Shown here one piece after another: positions 17,511-27,760 of a stretch of DNA of 64,000 nucleotides. The first letter of the stretch is position 1, and the number at the start of each line of letters is the position of its first letter. This DNA comes from Chitinasiproducens palmae (GTDB lineage Bacteria > Pseudomonadota > Gammaproteobacteria > Burkholderiales > Burkholderiaceae), in NCBI RefSeq assembly GCF_900095735.1, contig NZ_FNLO01000001.1:604634-668633 (forward strand), written 5' to 3'. A program made the translations under genes and the position numbers. Under the pieces are notes generated by a model that was not told where the DNA came from, did not search any database, and worked only from the letters and a program-made list of their open reading frames with translations.

Positions 17511-18734
17511 TCACTTGATCAGATCGAACAGCGACAGGCTCTGAACCTGGATGAAGGTCTTCTGGGCCGCTTCCAGCGTGGTCTGGGTCTGTACCAATTG
17601 CCCATAGGCGGTGGCGATATCGCTGCTGCTCACGTCCGACAAACGGGTGGCCACCTGCAGCGTGCTGGCCGCGTTCTGCGACTGCAACGCGGTCACTTCC
17701 TGCTCGCGCGCGCCAACGGCTGCCTGCACGGTGAGCACATTGTCAAGCGCGTTGGAGAGCTTTACGCCGACGGTCGTCATCGTGTTGGTGAACGCGGCGT
17801 TGCCGGCACTGCCGCGCGTGCCGTCGCGCAAGGCCGTGGCGGCAGCGGTCAGCGTCGAGAAGATGTCTGCGCCCGCCTGCGCCGCGGGTCCGACGGAGAC
17901 CGTGTCCCCCGCCTCCGGCGTGCCGGACAGGGTCACGCTCAAGCCCCCGAAGGTGACCGCGCTGCCGCTGGTGTAGCTGCGTCCGACCGGCGCCACGTCC
18001 TGTCCGGTCGTCTCGTCGTGGACGGTGTAGGTAGTGGCGTCGCCGTCCTTCGCGAAGCTCAGCGTGAACGCATGACCGGCGGCGGCGTCCGATGCGTCGG
18101 TGACCGACACGGCGCCGTAGGTCACCGAACCCGTATTCGTGGTGCCCGCGCTCGCCACCGCCGCCGCGCTCGGCTGCACGCCTTGAAACACCGCGCTGCC
18201 GACCTCGCCGACCGTGATCGCGCGGCCGCTGCTCACCTGCACGCTGCGGCTGCTGCCGCTGCCCTGGTAGGTCGCGCTGCCATCCGCATTGCTGGCGAAC
18301 GGCGTGGAACCCGTGTCGGTGCCGCCGAACAGATAGCCGCCGGTGGCATCGGTACTGTTCGCGAGCGCCAGGATCTGGTCGCGCACGGAATCGATCTGCG
18401 TGGCGAGCGTGGCGCGCGTCGAGTCGTCGAGCGACGGATTGCCGGCCGACACGACCAGGGTTTGCGCCTGCTGAACCAGCGTCGTGAGACTGCTGAAGGT
18501 GCTGTCTTCCTGGCCCAGTGTCGTCGCCGCGGTCGACAGATTGGTCGAATACTGCGCCAACTGCGTCTGCGCGCTGGTCAGGCGCGCAATCTCGGCCGCG
18601 CCTTCGGGGTCGTCGCTCGCGGTCAATACCCGCTTGCCGCTGCCGATCTTGTTCTGCAGATCGACGAGCGTCGATTCCTGCTTGGCCATCGTGGCGAGGT
18701 TGGTCGAATAGATCGTGCTGGTGGCGATGCGCAT
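17511..18734 (-). CDS. flgL: Flagellar hook-filament junction protein FlgL (HAP3)
   Basis: FlgL is exported and forms the second junction layer between hook and filament. The 407-residue product begins 'MRIATSTIYSTNLATMAKQE', typical of FlgL, and has the flagellin-like N- and C-terminal helices ('DIATAYGQLVQTQTTLEAAQ' near the end). The middle is an insert rich in Gly, Thr, Ser and Asp, the variable surface domain. It follows flgK on the same strand after 28 bases. Confidence 0.96.
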   Translation of the reverse strand: MRIATSTIYSTNLATMAKQESTLVDLQNKIGSGKRVLTASDDPEGAAEIARLTSAQTQLAQYSTNLSTAATTLGQEDSTFSSLTTLVQQAQTLVVSAGNPSLDDSTRATLATQIDSVRDQILALANSTDATGGYLFGGTDTGSTPFASNADGSATYQGSGSSRSVQVSSGRAITVGEVGSAVFQGVQPSAAAVASAGTTNTGSVTYGAVSVTDASDAAAGHAFTLSFAKDGDATTYTVHDETTGQDVAPVGRSYTSGSAVTFGGLSVTLSGTPEAGDTVSVGPAAQAGADIFSTLTAAATALRDGTRGSAGNAAFTNTMTTVGVKLSNALDNVLTVQAAVGAREQEVTALQSQNAASTLQVATRLSDVSSSDIATAYGQLVQTQTTLEAAQKTFIQVQSLSLFDLIK

Positions 18735-18762
18735 CGTATTGCTCCGTCAGGCCGGTGCCGCT

Positions 18763-20694
18763 TCAGTTGCTGAGGCCGAGTATCGTGTCGAACAGGGTCG
18801 TGGCGGTCTGGATGATCTTGCTGCTGGCCTGGTACATCTGCTGGTACTGCAGCAGGTTGGCCGCCTCCTCGTCCAGGTTCACGCCCGACACCGACTGCTG
18901 CTGCGTCGACAACGAGGTGATCAGCGTGGTCTGCGTCGTGTTGCTGGATTCGACCCGCGCCGCAAGCGTCCCGACCTGGGTGACGAGGTTGGCATAGGCG
19001 TCGCTCAGGGTGCTGCCGCCGATCACCTTCGCATCGGCCAGTTTGCCGATCGCCGTTGCATTGCTGCCGTCACCGGATAGCGCCGTATTGGCCGCGACGG
19101 TGAAGCTGTCGCCCGTCTTCGGCGTACCCGCCAGGGTCAGCGTCACGCCGCCGAACGCGTAGCTCGCGCCCGCCGTGTACGGCACGGCGCTGCCGGCGGG
19201 ATAAGTGGTCGTGCTGCTCCCGGTGCTGACCGTGACGGCTGACGGAAAGCCGGACAACGTGCCGTCGGTACCGCTGTAGCTCAGCGTCACGGCCGAGGCA
19301 AGCGGCGAGCCGAAGTAGCTGGCGTCGGCACTCGCGCTGATGGTGCCGGTCCCCGCGTTGGTCGAGGCCGCCGCGGTCGTGACCGGCGACGCCGCGGCAA
19401 TCGCCGACGTGTCGCTCGTCGCCACCGCGAAGCCAGCGGCCGCGTTGCGTGTTGGCGCGATGCTGAAACGGTCTCCGGCCTGCATCGTGCCGCTGAGCGT
19501 GTAGGACACGCCGTCGACGGTCACGCTGCCGGTGGACAGATCGGGCGACGACGTCGCGCCGGTCGTCTGGTTCGTCAGCGTATAGCTTTTTCCGTCGTAG
19601 GACAGCGTGTAGTTGTCGCCGGTCAGCGCGGTCGCGTCGCCGATCGAGGCGCCGAGCGCGGCATTGCCGGCATTGCCGGGGGCCGCCGTCACCGACGGTT
19701 GGCCGACCGTGAACAGCGCGCCACCCTGGCTGCCGCCGAGCGTCAGGCCTGCCTCGTTCTGCCCGTTCACTGCGCCGGCGAAGGCGGCGGCCACCACGCC
19801 GACCCGGTCGCTGACCGGATCGAGCATCTCGCGGCGGAAGCTCAGCAAGCCGCCGAGCGTGCCGCCGCTGAGCGTCGACTCGTCGAGATACTGGGTGGCG
19901 TCGCCGGTCCCGGACACGTAGGCGACGGTCTGTTCGCCCGCTTCGCTGGTCGACGGCACAGCGGCAAGCGCGTAGGAACGGCTGCCCATCACCAGCGTCT
20001 GGCCCGAACCGACATAAACGCCGTACGAACCGTCGGACTGCGTGACCACGCTGACATTGACCAGCTTGCTCAGCGCCGCCACCTGCCGATCGCGTTCGTC
20101 GAGCAGGCTGTTCGGCGTCTGTCCGGTAGCCGACGCGGCCTGGATCTGCGTATTGAGTGAGGCAATGCTCGCCGCCGCCGCGTTGATGCCCGACACCGCG
20201 CTGTCGAGTTGCGAATTGACGCTGTCGCGCAGCGACTGCAACTGCGTGGCGGTGGACGTGATCAGGCTGGCCAGCGTATTGGCCTGGCCCAGCAGGCTTT
20301 CGCGCGCCGCCGCGCTCGACGGGTTGCTGGCCACCGTCGAGGCCGCGGTCAGAAAGTTGTCCATCTGCGCGCCAATGCCGGCGGACGGATCGCCGAGCAG
20401 CGAATCGAGCGACGACGACAGCGTCTGATAGGCGTCCAGCGCACTGCCGGTGGACTGCGCATTGTTCAACTGCGTGGTCAGCGTCTGGCTGTACGCGCGC
20501 GTGACCGTCTCGACCGAGACGCCGGTGCCCAGGTAGCCCGCGCCCGTGTATTGAGCGCTGGACTGCTTCAGCGAGACCGACTCACGGGTGTAGCCGTCGG
20601 TCGACGCGTTGCTGATGTTCTGCCCGGTGGTGGTCAGCCCATACTGCGCCGCGTTGATACCGGACAGGCCAATACCGAAAAGTGAACTGGACAT
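18763..20694 (-). CDS. flgK: Flagellar hook-associated protein FlgK (HAP1)
   Basis: FlgK is exported and caps the hook as the first junction protein. The 643-residue protein starts 'MSSSLFGIGLSGINAAQYGL' followed by 'TTGQNISNASTDGYTRESV', the rod/hook N-terminal signature, which fixes the ATG at 20694. The C-terminus ('LDEEAANLLQYQQMYQASSK') is the conserved FlgK end. Central repeated Gly/Ser/Thr modules ('DSFTVAANTALSGDGSNATA') make it longer than the enteric version (about 547). An upstream in-frame extension to 20913 has no family support. Confidence 0.96.
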   Translation of the reverse strand: MSSSLFGIGLSGINAAQYGLTTTGQNISNASTDGYTRESVSLKQSSAQYTGAGYLGTGVSVETVTRAYSQTLTTQLNNAQSTGSALDAYQTLSSSLDSLLGDPSAGIGAQMDNFLTAASTVASNPSSAAARESLLGQANTLASLITSTATQLQSLRDSVNSQLDSAVSGINAAAASIASLNTQIQAASATGQTPNSLLDERDRQVAALSKLVNVSVVTQSDGSYGVYVGSGQTLVMGSRSYALAAVPSTSEAGEQTVAYVSGTGDATQYLDESTLSGGTLGGLLSFRREMLDPVSDRVGVVAAAFAGAVNGQNEAGLTLGGSQGGALFTVGQPSVTAAPGNAGNAALGASIGDATALTGDNYTLSYDGKSYTLTNQTTGATSSPDLSTGSVTVDGVSYTLSGTMQAGDRFSIAPTRNAAAGFAVATSDTSAIAAASPVTTAAASTNAGTGTISASADASYFGSPLASAVTLSYSGTDGTLSGFPSAVTVSTGSSTTTYPAGSAVPYTAGASYAFGGVTLTLAGTPKTGDSFTVAANTALSGDGSNATAIGKLADAKVIGGSTLSDAYANLVTQVGTLAARVESSNTTQTTLITSLSTQQQSVSGVNLDEEAANLLQYQQMYQASSKIIQTATTLFDTILGLSN

Positions 20695-21120
20695 CGTGCC
20701 ATCCTGTCGCGCCCGCCGCGGCCCTGCCGGGCCCGCGTCGTTCGCGTCGTTAGAAAGGTGCCGCTCAGCAGCGTTGCGTGGCGCTGCTCCCCGGCGCGGT
20801 GGCGGCGCGGTGGCAGCGAAGCGCGGCAGCGCGCCGCGGCCAGCGACCGAGACCCTGCCGGCGGCCCGTGCAGCCGGTACCGCCAACACAACCAGCCAAC
20901 ACAACCAACACAACCAACCCCAACAGAATCACCACCGACACAGTCGGCAGGCCGGGCGGCGTCCGGACCACCGCTTCGCCGTCCTGCGCGAAGCAGGCGC
21001 CCGCCTGGCTGTTTAACGGCAGCGCAACGTCAGACTTGAGCCCGCGCAGCACCAATGCCGTGGTGCCGCCCGGTTGCCCGACGGGCGCCCCGCACGCGGT
21101 GGGCGCGGGCCCCGGCGTGA
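20695..21120. other. 426-bp region between flgJ and flgK, no recognised gene
   Basis: No coding frame here looks real; the open frames are GC-driven. The stretch contains an imperfect CCAACACAA repeat (about 20881-20930) and a G/C-rich part. A promoter for flgKL is expected because transcription from flgJ has to cross 426 bases, but no clear sigma-28 match was found on the minus strand. Confidence 0.55.
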
Positions 21121-22053
21121 TCAGACCATCTGCTTGATGATCGCCAGCAGCTTCTTGCCGTAGTGCGGGTCGGTGGCATAGCCCGCCTTTTGCAGGCCAT
21201 GCGCGAACGCGGCAGGGTTGCTGGCCGCGCGCAGCACCGGCTGATACCGGCTGTTGTTCTTCAACACGTTTGCATAGTCCTGCAGCGCCTCGTGGTACGA
21301 GCCGTAGGCCCGGAACTTCGCCACCGTGCGATGCGGCCGGCCGTTCACGTATTCGGTGGTCGTGACGTCGACCGTCGGACCGCTCCAATCGCCGCCGGCC
21401 TTGACGCCCAGCACGTTGTGGCTGCGGCTGCCGTCGCGGGTGCGGATCTCGCGCTTGCCCCAGCCGGACTCCAGCGCGACCTGCGAGAGAATGTAGTGCG
21501 CCGGGATGCCGGTCGACTCGCTGGCGGCCTGCGCCGCCGGCGCGAGCCGCTCGATGAAGTCGTTGGCGGCGGCGGAACTGCTGCGCCCCTTGAGCAACGG
21601 CGTGCTGGTCTCGCTACCGTCGGCGCTGAATGCACGCGCGCCGCCGAGCGAGCCGCCCTGGGTCGCGTAAGCCTGCGCCCCGGTGGCGCCGCCCGCCGCC
21701 GTGCCCGCCGACGCACCCGCGCCGCCCTGAGCGCGCGCGAGTTGCTGCACCATCATGTCCGCCAGCCCCACGCCCTTCGACGAGAGCTGCTGCGCCAGCT
21801 GCTGGTCGAGCATCGACGTCACCATCGAGCCGCCCTGGCTGTCGAGCAGTCCGTCCGACGGCGTCGCGTCTCGCATGCTCTTGAGCATCATCTGCAGGAA
21901 GGCGGCGTCGAACTGCTTGGCGGCGGCACGGGCCGCCTGTTGCGGATCGCTGCGCGCGGCGCGCCGAAGCGCGTCGAGGCCTTGCGTGTCGAGCGCGAAG
22001 CGGCGCGAGATGTCGCCGCTCGTACTGCTGACCGTCGTGTTGCCGTCGTTCAT
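21121..22053 (-). CDS. flgJ: Flagellar rod assembly protein and muramidase FlgJ
   Basis: FlgJ acts in the periplasm as rod cap and opens peptidoglycan for the rod. The two-domain form is seen: an N-terminal rod-cap domain (residues 20-110, 'AARAAAKQFDAAFLQMMLKS') and a linker of Ala/Gly. The C-terminal N-acetylglucosaminidase domain carries 'GIPAHYILSQVALESGWGKR' with catalytic Glu195 and 'SHNVLGVKAGGDWSG'. It lies between flgI and flgK as in other betaproteobacteria. Confidence 0.96.
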   Translation of the reverse strand: MNDGNTTVSSTSGDISRRFALDTQGLDALRRAARSDPQQAARAAAKQFDAAFLQMMLKSMRDATPSDGLLDSQGGSMVTSMLDQQLAQQLSSKGVGLADMMVQQLARAQGGAGASAGTAAGGATGAQAYATQGGSLGGARAFSADGSETSTPLLKGRSSSAAANDFIERLAPAAQAASESTGIPAHYILSQVALESGWGKREIRTRDGSRSHNVLGVKAGGDWSGPTVDVTTTEYVNGRPHRTVAKFRAYGSYHEALQDYANVLKNNSRYQPVLRAASNPAAFAHGLQKAGYATDPHYGKKLLAIIKQMV

Positions 22054-22060
22054 AGCGTTC

Positions 22061-23266
22061 TCAGATGATGTCCAGCTCGGCCTTCAGCGCACCCGCCGCC
22101 TTCATCGCCTGCAGGATCGAGATCAGATCGGCCGGCGTTGCGCCGAGCGCGTTGAGCGCCTTCACCACCTCGGCCAGCGAGGCGCCCGGGCCGACCATGC
22201 GCAGCGCGCCGGCGTCCTGGGTGACCTGGATCTGCGACTGGCGGGTCACCACGGTCCGGCCGCCCGACAGCGCGCCCGGCTGGCTGACCGACGGCGTGGT
22301 GTTGACGACGACGGACAGATTGCCGTGCGCGACCGCGCAGCTCTGCAGGCTCACCATTCGGTTCATCACGATCGAGCCGGTGCGTGCGTTCAGGACCACG
22401 CGCGCGGGACTTTCGCCGGGCGTCACGTCCAGTTCCTGCACGGCGGCCAGGAAGGCCACCTGCTGTCCGGGATCCACCGGCGTGCGCAGACCGACCGTGC
22501 GCCCGTCCAGCGCAAGCGCGGTGCCGCCGCCGAAGCGCTCGTTCAGCGCGGCGACCACCCGTGTCACCGTGTCGAAATTGGTGTCGTTCATTTCCAGGCG
22601 CATCATGCCGTCCTGCGCCAGCGTGGTCGGCACCGCACGTTCGACGATCGCGCCCCCAGCGATACGGCCCACCGCGAGCTGGTTCACCTGCACGCGGCTG
22701 CCATTGGCCGACGCGCCGGCGCCGCCAACCAGCAGATTGCCCTGGGAAATCGCATAAACCTGGCCATCGGCGCCCTTCAACGGCGTCATCAGGAGCGTGC
22801 CGCCGCGCAGGCTCTTCGCACTGCCCATCGACGAAACCGTGACGTCGATCGCCTGGCCCGGACGCACGAACGACGGCAGCGTCGCGGTGACCATCACCGC
22901 CGCGACGTTCTTCAGCTGCATATTGGTGCCGGCTGGCAGGGTGATGCCGAGTTGCGAGAGCATGTTCGACAGGCTCTGCGTCGTGAACGGCGTCTGCATC
23001 GTCTGGTCGCCGGTGCCGTCGAGGCCCACGACCAGGCCATAGCCGATCAGCGGGTTGTCGCGCACGCCTTGCACGCTGGCCAGGTCGCGCACGCGCTCGG
23101 CATTGGCCGGCTGGCAGGCCAGCGCCAACGCCAACGCGAGGCCCGCGCGGGCCAGCACGCCGCGCAGCCCAAGCGCGTGCGCGCGCAGTGTCGACGCCGG
23201 CGACGAATGCGACGAATGCGACGCGTGCGAGCGGAGCGGGAAAACGATGCGAGACGACGAAGACAT
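22061..23266 (-). CDS. flgI: Flagellar P-ring protein FlgI
   Basis: FlgI forms the periplasmic P ring around the rod. A signal peptide ends near '[10 protein letters not shown]'. The mature protein starts '[20 protein letters not shown]' and '[20 protein letters not shown]', the FlgI signature, and ends '[21 protein letters not shown]'-like sequence. The N-terminus before the signal hydrophobic core is unusually long (about 35 residues with a Ser/His repeat); an internal start is possible but no better site is visible. Confidence 0.96.
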   Translation of the reverse strand: MSSSSRIVFPLRSHASHSSHSSPASTLRAHALGLRGVLARAGLALALALACQPANAERVRDLASVQGVRDNPLIGYGLVVGLDGTGDQTMQTPFTTQSLSNMLSQLGITLPAGTNMQLKNVAAVMVTATLPSFVRPGQAIDVTVSSMGSAKSLRGGTLLMTPLKGADGQVYAISQGNLLVGGAGASANGSRVQVNQLAVGRIAGGAIVERAVPTTLAQDGMMRLEMNDTNFDTVTRVVAALNERFGGGTALALDGRTVGLRTPVDPGQQVAFLAAVQELDVTPGESPARVVLNARTGSIVMNRMVSLQSCAVAHGNLSVVVNTTPSVSQPGALSGGRTVVTRQSQIQVTQDAGALRMVGPGASLAEVVKALNALGATPADLISILQAMKAAGALKAELDII

Positions 23267-23276
23267 GACAAGCCTG

Positions 23277-24002
23277 CTAGAACGGCGAAATGTTCAGGAA
23301 GAAGCGTTGCAGCCAACCCATCGTCTGCGCCTCGTCGATGTAGCCTTTCGCGCTGTATTCGATGCGCGCATCGGCAACCTGCGTCGAGTAGACCGTGTTC
23401 GCGCCGGTGATGGTGGTCGGATTGACCACGCCCGAGAAACGGATGAACTCGCGGCCCTGGTTGATCAGCATCTGCTTTTCGCCCGACACCGCCAGATTGC
23501 CGTTGGCGAGCACCTGCGTCACCGTCACCGTCAGCGTGCCGGTGAAGGTGTTCTGGGCATTCGCGCCACCCGATGCCTTCAGCACGTTGTCGCCGGACAT
23601 CGAGGTGCCCGCGCTGCCGAACAGGCCGCGCAGCAGGCCCGGCGTGGTCGTCGGCGTGAAGCTCGCGTTGCCCGCCCGGCTGGTGTTGGTCGCCGACGAC
23701 TTGGTCGCGTTGACGTTCTCGTTGATGACGATCGTCAACACGTCGCCGATCTGGCGCGGCCGCGGGTCTTCGAACAGCGGCCGATCGCCGTAGCTCGGGT
23801 TGTAGATCGACCCGGCTGTCGCCGCCGGCAAGGTGCGCGGGGCGGGCGCGGCGGTCATCGGCTGCGCGGTCAGCGGCTCGCGCGGCAACTGCGCGCAGGC
23901 GCCGAGCAACAGCGCGCCGGTGGCCACCAGCAGCCCGGCGCTGCGCACTGCGCGGGTGCCGCGAAACGCCAGCGCGGCGGCGGAAACGAGAATGCGAAAC
24001 AT
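23277..24002 (-). CDS. flgH: Flagellar L-ring lipoprotein FlgH
   Basis: FlgH is the outer-membrane lipoprotein of the L ring. The lipobox 'LLLGACAQ' places the lipidated Cys at residue 36. Conserved blocks are '[20 protein letters not shown]', '[19 protein letters not shown]' and the C-terminal '[20 protein letters not shown]'. The product ends '[12 protein letters not shown]', as FlgH does. The flgI start is 10 bases downstream. Confidence 0.97.
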   Translation of the reverse strand: MFRILVSAAALAFRGTRAVRSAGLLVATGALLLGACAQLPREPLTAQPMTAAPAPRTLPAATAGSIYNPSYGDRPLFEDPRPRQIGDVLTIVINENVNATKSSATNTSRAGNASFTPTTTPGLLRGLFGSAGTSMSGDNVLKASGGANAQNTFTGTLTVTVTQVLANGNLAVSGEKQMLINQGREFIRFSGVVNPTTITGANTVYSTQVADARIEYSAKGYIDEAQTMGWLQRFFLNISPF

Positions 24003-24018
24003 GATCGACAGGCCGCGC

Positions 24019-24807
24019 TCAGACGTTCAACTGGCTGAGGGTCTGCAGCATCTGGTCGGAAGTCTGCACCGCCTTGCTGTTGATCTCGTACGCCCGCTGC
24101 GTCTGGATCATGTTGACCAACTCTTCGACAACGTTCACGTTCGACGCCTCGGTATAGCCCTGGCTCAGCGTGCCCGCGCCATTGCTGCCCGGCACCGTCA
24201 CGTTCGGCGCACCCGACGAGGCGCTCTCCGCGAACAGGTTCTGACCGAGCGCCTGCAGGCCGGCCGGATTGATGAACGTGGCCAGCGTGATGTTGCCGAC
24301 CTGCTGCGTCGCGGCCGAGCCCTGCTGCGTCACCGAAACGACGCCGTCGTTCGACACGGTGAACGACGTGGCCGTCGCCGGGATGGTGATCGCCGGCAGC
24401 ACCTGATAGCCGGCCGACGTCACCAACTGGCCGTTCTGGTTGGTCTGGAAGCCGCCATCGCGCGTGTAGGCCGTGGTGCCGTCAGGCATCTGGACCTGGA
24501 AGAAGCCCTGGCCGGAGATAGCCAGGTCCTTCGAGTTGCCGGTCTGGCTGAGGTTGCCCTGGGTGTACAGGCGCTCGCTCGCCACTTGCTGCACGCCGGT
24601 ACCCATCTGCAGACCCGACGGCAACGTGGTGTCCTCGCTCGACGCGGCACCCGGCTGGCGAACCGTCTGGTACAGCAGATCGTTGAAGACCGCTCGCGAC
24701 CCCTTGAAGCCCGTCGTGCTGACGTTGGCCAGGTTGTTCGAGATTGTGTCCATATTGGACTGCTGGGCATTCATGCCGGTCGCGGCGATATACAGAGAGC
24801 GGTTCAT
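24019..24807 (-). CDS. flgG: Flagellar distal rod protein FlgG
   Basis: FlgG builds the distal rod. The ATG at 24807 gives 262 residues starting '[20 protein letters not shown]', which matches the family length and start. A longer frame to 24894 runs through a CGTTGG hexanucleotide repeat just upstream and is not credible. The rod motif '[20 protein letters not shown]' and C-terminal '[20 protein letters not shown]' are clear. Confidence 0.97.
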   Translation of the reverse strand: MNRSLYIAATGMNAQQSNMDTISNNLANVSTTGFKGSRAVFNDLLYQTVRQPGAASSEDTTLPSGLQMGTGVQQVASERLYTQGNLSQTGNSKDLAISGQGFFQVQMPDGTTAYTRDGGFQTNQNGQLVTSAGYQVLPAITIPATATSFTVSNDGVVSVTQQGSAATQQVGNITLATFINPAGLQALGQNLFAESASSGAPNVTVPGSNGAGTLSQGYTEASNVNVVEELVNMIQTQRAYEINSKAVQTSDQMLQTLSQLNV

Positions 24808-24808
24808 G

Positions 24809-24831
24809 CGTTGGCGTTGGCGTTGGCGTTG
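24809..24831. repeat. Short CGTTGG hexanucleotide repeat before flgG
   Basis: Four GCGTTG/CGTTGG units lie directly upstream of the flgG start, in the position where the flgG ribosome-binding site should be. Copy-number change could affect flgG translation. Confidence 0.8.
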
Positions 24832-24937
24832 GTTTTTGCCGCGCAAGCGCGGCAGCGTTGGTTTCGTCGCCCGACCCGCTGAGCGGCGACGCATCGATCG
24901 ATCGCCGCCGGCCCGGACGCGGCCGGGACCGGCGCGG

Positions 24938-25687
24938 TCAGCCGCTGAAGTTCAGCAACTGATTGGCGGTCTGCTCGTTGGTCGCGGCCATGTCGAGCAC
25001 CTTCATGTGCATCTGGAACGCCCGCGCGTTGTCGATCATCGCGACCATCGCGGTGACCGGGTTGACATTGCTGCCCTCGACCGCGCCGGAGGTGACGCGC
25101 ACCGTCGGATCGACCTCGACTGCTTCCTCGCCGGCGCGAAACAGGCCGTCGTCGCCGCGCGTGAGCGAGGCCGCGGGCGGATTGACCAGCTTGATCTTGT
25201 CGACCACCGCAACGGCCGTCGGCGTGTCGCCGGCGCCGCGCGTCGAGATCGTGCCGTCGTTCGCGATGTCGATCTGCGTCGCGGGCGGTACCGCGATCGG
25301 CCCGCCGTTGCCGATCACCGGCAACCCGCCGCCGGTCACCAGTTGTCCGTTCGCATCGAGGTGCAGGTTGCCGGCGCGCGTATAGGCCTCGCTGCCGTCG
25401 GCCGCCTGCACCGCGATCCAGCCGCTGCCCTGGATCGCGACGTCGAGCGCGTTGCCGGTCGGTTGCACCGGGCCGGGCGTGAAATCGCTGGTCGGCACGG
25501 TGGTCAGCGCATAGGTCCGCGTGGTCAGATCGTTGCCGGCCTCACGCTCGACCGGCACGGCCCGGTACGCGGCAAGCTGCGCACGGAAACCGGCGGTCGA
25601 GGTGTTCGCCAGGTTGTTGGCGATCGTCGCCTGCTGGTCCAGCGCCTGCGAGGCGCCGCTTGCCGCGACGTAGATCAATCGGTCCAT
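24938..25687 (-). CDS. flgF: Flagellar proximal rod protein FlgF
   Basis: FlgF is a rod subunit. The 249-residue protein starts '[20 protein letters not shown]' with the rod signature '[20 protein letters not shown]'. It has the FlgE/F/G core '[20 protein letters not shown]' and ends '[20 protein letters not shown]'. It lies between flgE and flgG with short gaps in the flgB-L operon. Confidence 0.97.
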   Translation of the reverse strand: MDRLIYVAASGASQALDQQATIANNLANTSTAGFRAQLAAYRAVPVEREAGNDLTTRTYALTTVPTSDFTPGPVQPTGNALDVAIQGSGWIAVQAADGSEAYTRAGNLHLDANGQLVTGGGLPVIGNGGPIAVPPATQIDIANDGTISTRGAGDTPTAVAVVDKIKLVNPPAASLTRGDDGLFRAGEEAVEVDPTVRVTSGAVEGSNVNPVTAMVAMIDNARAFQMHMKVLDMAATNEQTANQLLNFSG

Positions 25688-25700
25688 CGCGCGCTCGCGG

Positions 25701-26939
25701 TTACAGGTTCATCAGGGTCTGGTCGACCGCCTGCTGCGTCTTGATCGTCTGTGCATTGGCCTGGTAGAAGCGCTGCGCGGTGATCAGATCGACCAGCGAC
25801 GACGTGAGGTCGACGTTCGACGACTCGGTCGCGCCCGATTGCAGCGAGCCCAGCGAGCCGGTCCCGGCGGTGCCGGCCACCGGGATGCCGGACGTCGCGC
25901 TCTGCGCGAACACGTTGTTGCCCAGATTGACCAGGCCTTCCGGGTTGGCGAAGTTGCTGAGGGCGATCTGCCCCAGCGTCGCGGTCTTGCCGTTCGAGTA
26001 AGTGCCCGTCAGCGTGCCGGTCTTGTCGATCGCGAACGACGACAGCTGGCCGGCGCTGTAGCCGTCGGTGGTGAGCGACGTGGTCGCGAACGCCGTGCCG
26101 TATTGCGTGACCTGCGAGAAGTCCAGCGCGATCGACTGGTTGGCGGCCGCGCCGTCGGTGGGCGAGAACGTCACCGTGCCGGTGGTCGTGCCGGTGACCT
26201 TGCCGCTGGTGTCGAAACTCAGCGTCGCGGCCGGCTCGGTGCCGCTGGCCGTGCCGTCGATCGTGGTGTAGGTCTGCCACACCGTGTCGCCGGCAGTGTT
26301 GTTGGTCTTCACGAAATAGAGGCCGAGCGTGTGCGCGCTGCCCAGCGAATCGTAGACCGTTGTCGAGGTCGAGTTGGTGTAGCTTGCCGTGTTGCTCGGG
26401 TCGAAGGTGACCGCGCCGGTGCCGGTGGTGACGACGGCGGTCGCGTCCGACGGCAGGTTCACCTGCGCGGCGAGCGAGGTACTGACCGCGGCCTGCATGG
26501 CGCCGCTCGGAATCGACAGCGGCGCCGGCGCGGCCGTGCTGATGTTGCCGTTCGCGTCCGCGTTGTAGCCAGTCAGCTGCATGCCCTGCGCATTGACGAT
26601 CTGGCCGGCACTGTTCAACGAGAATTCGCCGTTGCGCGAATAGACCGTAGTGCCGTTGTTCGACAAGGTGAAGAAGCCGTTGCCGTTGATCGCAAGGTCC
26701 AACGTCGAGCCGGTGGTCGCGATGGTGCCCTGCGTAAAGGACTGGGCAACCTTCGCGACGCTGGTGCCGATGCCCGCGCCATTGCCGGAGGCGGTCGCCA
26801 ACGCATTCGCGTAGACCGCCGCGAACTGCGTGCCGCTCTGCTTGTAGCCGACCGTGTTGGCGTTGGAGATGTTGTTGCCGATCACGTCGAGATCGCTCGA
26901 CGCGGCGGACAAGCCGCTCAAACCTTGCGAATAACCCAT
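25701..26939 (-). CDS. flgE: Flagellar hook protein FlgE
   Basis: FlgE is the hook subunit exported through the flagellar apparatus. The 412-residue product starts 'MGYSQGLSGLSAASSDLDVI' and 'GNNISNANTVGYKQSGTQFA'. It has the core 'TLDLAINGNGFFTLSNNGTT' and the C-terminal 'LVDLITAQRFYQANAQTIKT'. Length and both ends match FlgE of related bacteria. Confidence 0.97.
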   Translation of the reverse strand: MGYSQGLSGLSAASSDLDVIGNNISNANTVGYKQSGTQFAAVYANALATASGNGAGIGTSVAKVAQSFTQGTIATTGSTLDLAINGNGFFTLSNNGTTVYSRNGEFSLNSAGQIVNAQGMQLTGYNADANGNISTAAPAPLSIPSGAMQAAVSTSLAAQVNLPSDATAVVTTGTGAVTFDPSNTASYTNSTSTTVYDSLGSAHTLGLYFVKTNNTAGDTVWQTYTTIDGTASGTEPAATLSFDTSGKVTGTTTGTVTFSPTDGAAANQSIALDFSQVTQYGTAFATTSLTTDGYSAGQLSSFAIDKTGTLTGTYSNGKTATLGQIALSNFANPEGLVNLGNNVFAQSATSGIPVAGTAGTGSLGSLQSGATESSNVDLTSSLVDLITAQRFYQANAQTIKTQQAVDQTLMNL

Positions 26940-26982
26940 GACGGGCTCCTGTGTTGACTGTTGGGGCGCGGCGAGACCGCGC

Positions 26983-27711
26983 TCAGAGAATCTGCGCGAC
27001 GGCGCTCAGGCTCACCGTCGAACCGGTGCTGAGCACGAGGCCCGGCGTGCCGCTGGACTGCTGGATGACGCTGGCCACCTGCGCCTGCGCGAGCGGCGTC
27101 GCCGTCACGCTGGTGGTGCCGTTGACCGCGCTTGCCTTGAGCGTATAGCTGCCGTCCGACACCGTGCTGCCGGTGTCGTCCTTGCCGTCCCAGCTGACCG
27201 GCGTGACCCCGGCCGCGGTCGCGCCCAGGTTCAACGTGCGCACGGTCTTGCCGGACGCGTCGACGATCGAGACCGTGACCGCCGAGGCCGCCGAATCCAG
27301 CTTCACACCGGCGGCGGTCGCGGTACCGGACGCGACGGTCAGATCGCTGCCGGTCGCCAACACGTTCTTGCCGATCAGCGTGCTTGCCGAGACCTGCTGC
27401 CCCGCGTTGATCTGCGTCGCGAGCGAACTCAGCGTCGTGTTCAGCGCGCCGATCCCCGACACGGTATTGATCTGGGCCAGCTGCGAGGTCATCTGCGAGC
27501 TGTCCATCGGGTTGGTCGGGTCCTGATTCTTCATCTCGGCGACGAGCAGCTTCAGGAACGTCGCCTGCAGGTCGGTCGACGACGTGCTGGTCGCCGACGT
27601 GGAACTGCTGGTGCTGCTGGTGCTGCTGGTGCTGCTGGTCGAACCGGTACCGTTCACCGTGTCGAGCAGGGTGCTCGTCAGCGCGCTGCCACTGCCTGAG
27701 ATCGTCGTCAT
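26983..27711 (-). CDS. flgD: Flagellar hook-capping protein FlgD
   Basis: FlgD is the scaffold on which the hook polymerises. The 242-residue protein has the N-terminal signature 'FLKLLVAEMKNQDPTNPMDS' and 'QMTSQLAQINTVSGIGALNT', then a FlgD Ig-like/tudor domain. Residues 20-45 are a Ser/Thr repeat coded by tandem GCTGCTGGT-type units (nt 27600-27645), an in-frame slippage site. Start ATG 27711. Confidence 0.96.
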   Translation of the reverse strand: MTTISGSGSALTSTLLDTVNGTGSTSSTSSTSSTSSSTSATSTSSTDLQATFLKLLVAEMKNQDPTNPMDSSQMTSQLAQINTVSGIGALNTTLSSLATQINAGQQVSASTLIGKNVLATGSDLTVASGTATAAGVKLDSAASAVTVSIVDASGKTVRTLNLGATAAGVTPVSWDGKDDTGSTVSDGSYTLKASAVNGTTSVTATPLAQAQVASVIQQSSGTPGLVLSTGSTVSLSAVAQIL

Positions 27712-27760
27712 GTCTTCTGTCTTGTAGTGTCTCGATTGTCCGTTTGCCCGACAGCCGGGC

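Noticed and set aside
20765-21388. Minus-strand frame of 207 codons between flgJ and flgK
   Set aside because: It overlaps the end of flgJ in another frame and shows no motif or ribosome-binding site.
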